From positions 1,488,001 through 1,552,000 of the forward strand of contig NC_015578.1 in assembly GCF_000214375.1 (NCBI RefSeq): 64,000 nt of DNA, given 5' to 3'. Positions 59,901 to 64,000 of the stretch are shown piece after piece. Positions within the stretch are counted from its first letter, which is position 1; every line of letters begins with the position of its first letter. The stretch comes from Treponema primitia ZAS-2. GTDB lineage: Bacteria; Spirochaetota; Spirochaetia; Treponematales; Breznakiellaceae. Made by a program: the position numbers and the translations under genes. The notes below the pieces were generated by a model that made no database searches, had not been told where the DNA came from, and saw only the letters and a program-made list of their open reading frames with translations.

Positions 59901-61561
59901 TTTCCCGTGATTTTGCCAGGCTTTCCCTTTCCGGCGGCCCCGGGGAAATGCTGCGGCTCCAGGTCTCGGATAAGGGGGAATTCTACGTTGCCTTTTCTAA
60001 CCCCGCCCCTATACGGGGTTCCATAGCCGGGGTCATCGGTCCAAATACCATCGACGCCCGGACAACGAACCTCTACGTGGACCTGGGCTCTCTCTGGCGT
60101 TTCATCCCCGGGAAAGAGATCGTTAATGTTCCCGGGGGCGTTGTGGATCTTTCGGTGCAGATCCGCGGCAGCTTGGGTGATCCGGAATTTTTTGGAACCG
60201 CCCGGGGGCATAGTGTGCGGCTCCAGGTGCCCCAGTTTTTAGGCGCCGATATAGAGCCGGTGCCCATGACCGTAACCCTGGAGGGAAATGAGATGAATTT
60301 TGGCCCCATCCCCGCCCGGGTCGGGGCCGGGGCCGGCATGGTCACCGGCTGGTTTCGCTTTGATCGCTGGGTACCGAATATCTTAACCCTGGATATCCGG
60401 GTGCCCGAAGAGACCGGCATACCCTTCAAGGTGGATATTTCGGGGATTATGGCCGAAGGAGACGCTTCGGGCCACCTGGTTCTTTCCATGGCGGATATGG
60501 TGCTTTCCGTTACCGGAGATTTGGTTGGCAATAACGCGGAAATTAGCCTGGATACCCGGGATCAGGCGGCTATCGGCCAGCCCTTCCTGGGCCATTCCAC
60601 TGGAAAAATTTCAACCCTCACAAATCTCCGGATAAGCACCGGGTCTAAGGTTGAATTTGTGTATCCCACCAGGGATCTGCCCTGGATACGGGCCAATGCC
60701 GCCGCAGGGTCAGCAATACAGATCACCAGCGATACCCTTTCGGGGCGTTTTACTGTGGATGGGGATGTAAATCTGCGGAGCGGGGAGCTCTACTATTTCC
60801 AGCGGAATTTTTATATACGGGAGGGAGTCCTGAATTTTAAGGAAAGCGAGCTCCATGTTGAACCCCGTATAACAGCCCGGGCGGAGGCCCGAGACCGGAA
60901 TGAAGAGGGGCCGGTAACCATTTCCATGATTGTGGACAATTCGCCCCTGCAATCCTTCTCTCCTCGTTTTGAATCAAACCCGGCGCTTTCTCAGACCGAA
61001 ATTTTATCCATGCTGGGGCAGAATTTGACCGGTGCCCCCTCTGAGGACCCCAATGACGTATACCGGAGCATCGGTTCCGCCACATCGGATTTTCTGACCC
61101 AGTTTTTCCTGGTCCGTCTTATTGAACGCCGGGCCCGGGATCTGCTGCACCTGGATATGTTCTCGGTTAGGACCCAATTACTGCAAAATGCTGTTTTTCG
61201 GGTTACAGGGCTTCAGGACCCGGTTGACAGGAATAGCGGTGTCGGTAACTATTTTGATAATACAACTGTTTTCTTAGGTAAGTACTTTGGCCCTGACATT
61301 TTTGGTCAGACTATGGTATCATTACGGTACGATGAAAACCGGACAACATTTGGCGATTTGTCCCAGGGAGGTTTAACTCTTGGGGCCGGGGTGTCATTGG
61401 AGGCGGATCTGGGGTTTGAAATGCGCAATCCCCTGTTTTCCATCCAGTTTAATTTTGCCCCCCGGCACCTTGAAAATATGTTTATCGACGATGTATCATT
61501 TACCATTTTATGGAAACGGTCGTATAAAAATTTGAGAGATTTATGGAAGAAGGAGCCTTGA
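56948..61561 (+). CDS. tamB: TamB-like outer-membrane translocation/assembly protein
   Basis: This 1537-residue protein has one N-terminal membrane segment (about residues 20-45, FAIELLVFLALVVLSTLLL). A very long beta-rich region follows, and a C-terminal DUF490/TamB domain (VTGDLVGNNAEISLDT, DGDVNLRSGELYYFQRNFYI, LSQTEILSMLGQNLTG). TamB spans the periplasm and aids outer-membrane protein or lipid transport. The start is GTG 56948. Two small in-frame tandem repeats occur near the N-terminus (57235-57285 and 57474-57531). Its TGA overlaps the bamA ATG by one base. Confidence 0.92.
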   Translation: MNKPVKEGAGKFRKDPVYRLFRFAIELLVFLALVVLSTLLLRPLQRGMQFRMTELRNSLLSQAELFLDRRIEYSSMGPSIFGSLDIRNIRVYGAGPTVSAGPTESAGPTESADSEAVITIDRFRLSYSFWELLQGKFPESIRSVRIDRPVITLDLNRDADLGTIFAGNEPELRDSGDLRDPWDLRDPWDLRDPRNDTMRRISAMIPENLRVRLRGGEFRILPASFGGTVFHVEGLNFDAQAETGRFLFDGHWTARAELAAFLGQSLGASMSGRMNGELSRDLNNGSLTIGLPALSGDYFNMRTLTVNLTLTEKDIEIRKINDRLPVDFWVSYGFDTRRISASFRAENFSARDLLSFTGPWRKYNSYLGIRSTGSASISHSPGGEISYEVDLSGSMQAALAGKPVSYALAGKGDDRYFGFERCEFHLPLGDLSFTGGLGIGSLARETSLHVAPSGTIHVSDFSLTGDGVINGDFVLSSSGRTINLFGEEVSLGQVVFAALDGDLVMEEQGFTFALSALRFRNIESYEDVQLGSFSFEGSFDQDPSHLQGSLALESFSLSDILNLLRPLTTLAPIPLAVQDLTDDLSITAEVFVTTDFKHILYNTPRLVAAYSGKRPVYALLSLSGTDRRFEMNQGQLVWADGSVEASGFTDFSNPNDITFSFQTAYEDIFYYLDGEFLDRHSLSVRGSYGFQVFIGSTGLGGYSGYAEAASIPIPFGKQFSRLSMLISFRYDNADSWSVDVERFDVQDLVTPGSAQSVVSISGGIDQDGLRFPRILFDDSRGLLAGSAMATWGSEFTNPAGSLVIGNQGGAELARIDGSYIEGELGLNFSGTGLQLGRILGNTNNAVLTGNGQINWRSLDSYSASIILEELSIRKGDNDIIVSGEVDLNQDDITFNKLNVSYGGLRGELDLFHMDRQNSLISVAARVQGNVMARILETSFNMDIVFVPISSWFSIGKAINSFEGILNVENFRIDNTRSRQPFIFVFSRDFARLSLSGGPGEMLRLQVSDKGEFYVAFSNPAPIRGSIAGVIGPNTIDARTTNLYVDLGSLWRFIPGKEIVNVPGGVVDLSVQIRGSLGDPEFFGTARGHSVRLQVPQFLGADIEPVPMTVTLEGNEMNFGPIPARVGAGAGMVTGWFRFDRWVPNILTLDIRVPEETGIPFKVDISGIMAEGDASGHLVLSMADMVLSVTGDLVGNNAEISLDTRDQAAIGQPFLGHSTGKISTLTNLRISTGSKVEFVYPTRDLPWIRANAAAGSAIQITSDTLSGRFTVDGDVNLRSGELYYFQRNFYIREGVLNFKESELHVEPRITARAEARDRNEEGPVTISMIVDNSPLQSFSPRFESNPALSQTEILSMLGQNLTGAPSEDPNDVYRSIGSATSDFLTQFFLVRLIERRARDLLHLDMFSVRTQLLQNAVFRVTGLQDPVDRNSGVGNYFDNTTVFLGKYFGPDIFGQTMVSLRYDENRTTFGDLSQGGLTLGAGVSLEADLGFEMRNPLFSIQFNFAPRHLENMFIDDVSFTILWKRSYKNLRDLWKKEP
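57235..57285 (+). repeat. In-frame 18-nt tandem repeat in tamB
   Basis: Three copies of a GGACCTACTGAGTCCGC-like unit encode GPTVSA, GPTESA, GPTESA within the N-terminal part. Confidence 0.75.
57474..57531 (+). repeat. In-frame palindromic 18-nt repeat in tamB
   Basis: GGGATCTC-A-GAGATCCC is a palindrome and is repeated three times, encoding DLRDPW units. It sits between two well-formed beta segments and is probably a surface loop. Confidence 0.8.
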
Positions 61562-64000
61562 TGCGCAAAGGTTTTGCATTATTGTTGATTCTGCTTGTTG
61601 TGTGTAGCGTTTTTGCGCAGGAAGTCCCGGGAAATCTGGAGGGCGGCGCCCAATGGTACCAGGGAAAACCTATTAAGAACATTGTTTTTGAAGGTTTACA
61701 TCATATCAAAGCCTCGGAGCTTGAGGGAGTAATGGCTCCCTTTATCGGCCAGACCTTTAATGATGAGGTGTTCTGGGAAATCCACGGGCGGGTCTATGCA
61801 CTGGAGTATTTTGAGACCATTACCCCCAGCGCCATACCTGCGGACAGTACCGGAAGCGAGGTTATTATCCGTTTCCGGGTAACCGAGCGTCCCACGGTGT
61901 CCCGTATTACCTTTACCGGAAACAGCCATGCAAGCCGGGGTGAGCTCATGAATGTGATTTCCCTCAAGGTAAACGATGTGGTAAACCAGGCAAAACTCCG
62001 TATGGATGAGACTGCGGTGCTTACTAAATACCTGGAAAAGGGGTACCCGGATATAAAGGTCGGATCACAAACTACCCCGGGTAAAGACGGAACGGTCCAG
62101 GTAAGCTTTTTTATCACCGAAGGGGATAAGCTTACCATTGACGAAATACTCTTCGAGGGGAACAATATCTTTTCCACCCGGACCCTCCGGGGGCAGGTCA
62201 GCTTGAAACCCAAGGGGCTCATCACCCTTTTCAATGATGGGGCCTTTCAGGAGACAAAGCTGACTGCGGATATAGCGGCGATTACCCAGTATTACCGCGA
62301 CCGGGGCTATATTGATGCCGAGGTAAGCGATGTGGTACGGACACCCAAGCGGGACGCGAAGGGTAATAATATCCTGAGTATTACCTTCAGAATTTATGAG
62401 GGGAGAATCTACACCTTCGGAGGGGTTACCTTTGAGGGGAATGAAATCTTTACGGATGAACAATTAGCCGCCGTGATATACTCAAAAACCGGGGATACAG
62501 TCAATGCCCGGCGGGTAGAAGCGGATATCCAAAGGGTAATAGGGCTTTATGCTGAAAATGGGTATATTTTCAATTCCATAGTCCCCAATGAAACCCGGGA
62601 TGCCCTTGATGGGGTACTGCGTTTCCGGATTTCCATTGTTGAACGGGGACGCGCCCATATTGAACATATTATTGTCCGGGGAAATGAAAAAACCAAGGAA
62701 CCGGTAATACTCCGGGAAGTACCCCTGGAAGCGGGGGACGTGTTTTCAAGAACAAAACTGATGGATGCCCAGCGTAACCTTATGAACCTCCAGTACTTTT
62801 CCAGCGTCATCCCCGACATGACCCCCGGAAGCAGCGAAAGCCTGATGGATCTGGTATTTACTGTGGAAGAGGCGCCGACAACGGATATACAGTTCGGGCT
62901 GACCTTTTCAGGTTCCGCGGATCCCGATGCCTTTCCCATTTCCGGACTTATCAAGTGGAACGATAGAAACTTCCTGGGCTACGGTAATATTGTAGGGGCC
63001 GGGGTAAACGCATCTCCTGATACCCAGAGTTTGTCCCTGGAATATACCCAGCGCTGGCTCTTTGGGCTGCCCCTGTCCGGGGGCTTTGACTTTACCCTGC
63101 GTCACCAGGATCGCCAAGCTGCCATGAGCGGCCCGGCTCCCTATTTCAACGGCGATGAGGATGAGGCCTATCCTGCGGGGTTTCATTCCTATGAGGAGTA
63201 TGTAGATAACAGCAAATACCCCTCCAACGCCTATCTTATGGACTATGAACAGTGGGGCATTTCCGTCGGGTTCTCCACAGGTTACCGCTGGCTTACCGCC
63301 CTGGGAAACCTGGGGGTAGGTGGGGGTGTACGTACCGGTATGACCATGAATACCTATGACGCCGATTTTTACCGGCCCTTTGATCCTACCCTGCGGGACA
63401 AGAATAACCAATGGAGCTGGACAAATTCCCTTTGGACCAGTGTTTCCCTGGATCAGCGGGATATCTACTACGACCCTTCCAAGGGCTACTACCTTTTTGA
63501 GCGTATGGGGTATTACGGGCTCTTTGACTTTGAGCGGGAGCACTACGTAAAATCCGACACCAAGGCGGAGTATTTTCTTACCCTCTTTAATCTGCCCATA
63601 ACGGATACCTACAGCTTTAAGGGGGTCTTCATGCTTCATACCGGGGTGTCCTTTATTCTGCCCCAGCCAAGCTACAATCCTCCGGTTATTGAGGAGGCAA
63701 ATAAGCTGGTAGTGGACGGGATGTTTATAGGCCGGGGCTGGACAGGTGAACGGTCAAACCGGGGGACGGCTCTCTGGGAAAACACGGCGGAAATCCGTTT
63801 CCCCATTGTGCCTGGGATACTTGCCCTGGACGGATTTTTTGACGCTGCGGCGGTTAAGGCGACCCCGGAAGCTTTCTTCAATGATTTTCACATGATAGAT
63901 ATGCGGTTCAGTCTGGGCGGGGGGCTCCGTTTTGCAATTCCTCAGTTCCCCTTCCGGTTCATCCTTGCCAAACGCTTCGTGGTTGAAGATGGTCAAGTTG
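61561..64000 (+). CDS. bamA: Outer membrane protein assembly factor BamA (C-terminus beyond window)
   Basis: ATG 61561 overlaps the tamB stop, with AAGGAG upstream. The frame is open for 813 codons to the window end. The protein starts with a signal peptide (MRKGFALLLILLVVCSVFAQ). Five POTRA domains follow (for example KNIVFEGLHHIKASELEGVM, ISRITFTGNSHASRGELMNV-like, IDEILFEGNNIFSTRTLRG and YTFGGVTFEGNEIF). The 16-strand barrel then begins near residue 440 (TTDIQFGLTFSGS, NFLGYGNIVGAGV). It inserts beta-barrel proteins into the outer membrane. The final strands are missing because the window ends. Confidence 0.95.
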   Translation, partial: MRKGFALLLILLVVCSVFAQEVPGNLEGGAQWYQGKPIKNIVFEGLHHIKASELEGVMAPFIGQTFNDEVFWEIHGRVYALEYFETITPSAIPADSTGSEVIIRFRVTERPTVSRITFTGNSHASRGELMNVISLKVNDVVNQAKLRMDETAVLTKYLEKGYPDIKVGSQTTPGKDGTVQVSFFITEGDKLTIDEILFEGNNIFSTRTLRGQVSLKPKGLITLFNDGAFQETKLTADIAAITQYYRDRGYIDAEVSDVVRTPKRDAKGNNILSITFRIYEGRIYTFGGVTFEGNEIFTDEQLAAVIYSKTGDTVNARRVEADIQRVIGLYAENGYIFNSIVPNETRDALDGVLRFRISIVERGRAHIEHIIVRGNEKTKEPVILREVPLEAGDVFSRTKLMDAQRNLMNLQYFSSVIPDMTPGSSESLMDLVFTVEEAPTTDIQFGLTFSGSADPDAFPISGLIKWNDRNFLGYGNIVGAGVNASPDTQSLSLEYTQRWLFGLPLSGGFDFTLRHQDRQAAMSGPAPYFNGDEDEAYPAGFHSYEEYVDNSKYPSNAYLMDYEQWGISVGFSTGYRWLTALGNLGVGGGVRTGMTMNTYDADFYRPFDPTLRDKNNQWSWTNSLWTSVSLDQRDIYYDPSKGYYLFERMGYYGLFDFEREHYVKSDTKAEYFLTLFNLPITDTYSFKGVFMLHTGVSFILPQPSYNPPVIEEANKLVVDGMFIGRGWTGERSNRGTALWENTAEIRFPIVPGILALDGFFDAAAVKATPEAFFNDFHMIDMRFSLGGGLRFAIPQFPFRFILAKRFVVEDGQV

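Overview
The window looks like a chromosomal segment from a spirochete of the Treponema type, probably a relative of the termite-gut treponemes. The evidence is the gene content and order: rpsF-ssb-rpsR-DUF2232-rplI-dnaB; rpsB-tsf-frr-uppS-cdsA-dxr-rseP; a V/A-type ATPase operon E-DUF2764-A-B-D-I-K; TamB directly followed by BamA; many predicted lipoproteins with spirochete-style lipoboxes; and a decayed Rpn-family gene of a type I associate with treponemes. The species assignment is inference.

Layout. Positions 1-5700 hold a truncated lipoprotein gene (minus), coaD, a 665-bp composite inverted/tandem repeat, rpmF-acpP-rnc, a small lipoprotein, cca (minus) and thiamine pyrophosphokinase. Positions 5774-10066 are the S6/SSB/S18/L9/DnaB operon. 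Positions 10097-19490 contain a long palindromic repeat, a ComFB-like gene and a long minus-strand operon from rpsB to rseP, plus a WD-like exported protein. Positions 19492-24224 hold maf, a small thioesterase and a heterodimeric ABC exporter. A tRNA-Arg(CCG) at 24375 is followed by three exported proteins, then icd and galM. Positions 31442-39089 are the V-ATPase operon, followed by ispG. Positions 40564-49058 are mostly envelope proteins, TPR proteins and lipoproteins, with a UPRTase-like protein and DUF503. Positions 49060-54496 hold trmB-ligA-hrpB. Then comes a decayed accessory patch (NYN fragment, internally deleted Rpn gene), tmk with a neighbour, tamB and the first 813 codons of bamA.

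How the genes work together. The content is mainly core: translation (bL32, bS6, bS18, bL9, uS2, EF-Ts, RRF, CCA enzyme, TrmB, tRNA), replication and repair (SSB, DnaB, LigA), isoprenoid and lipid supply for the envelope (Dxr, IspG, UppS, CdsA, AcpP), membrane-protein quality control and outer-membrane assembly (RseP, TamB, BamA), and a rotary ATPase whose K subunit keeps a sodium-type ion site.

The most unusual signal is not a gene. Many intercistronic gaps carry perfect hairpins with 3-nt loops, often in pairs. Several straddle stop codons. The stem sequences differ from place to place while the skeleton stays the same. In two or three genes such hairpins are read through in frame at the N-terminus. 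In the atpI-atpK gap the repeats carry three mini-ORFs of 7-8 codons. A separate family of ~140-160 bp palindromes occurs three times, with a conserved core and compensated arm changes.
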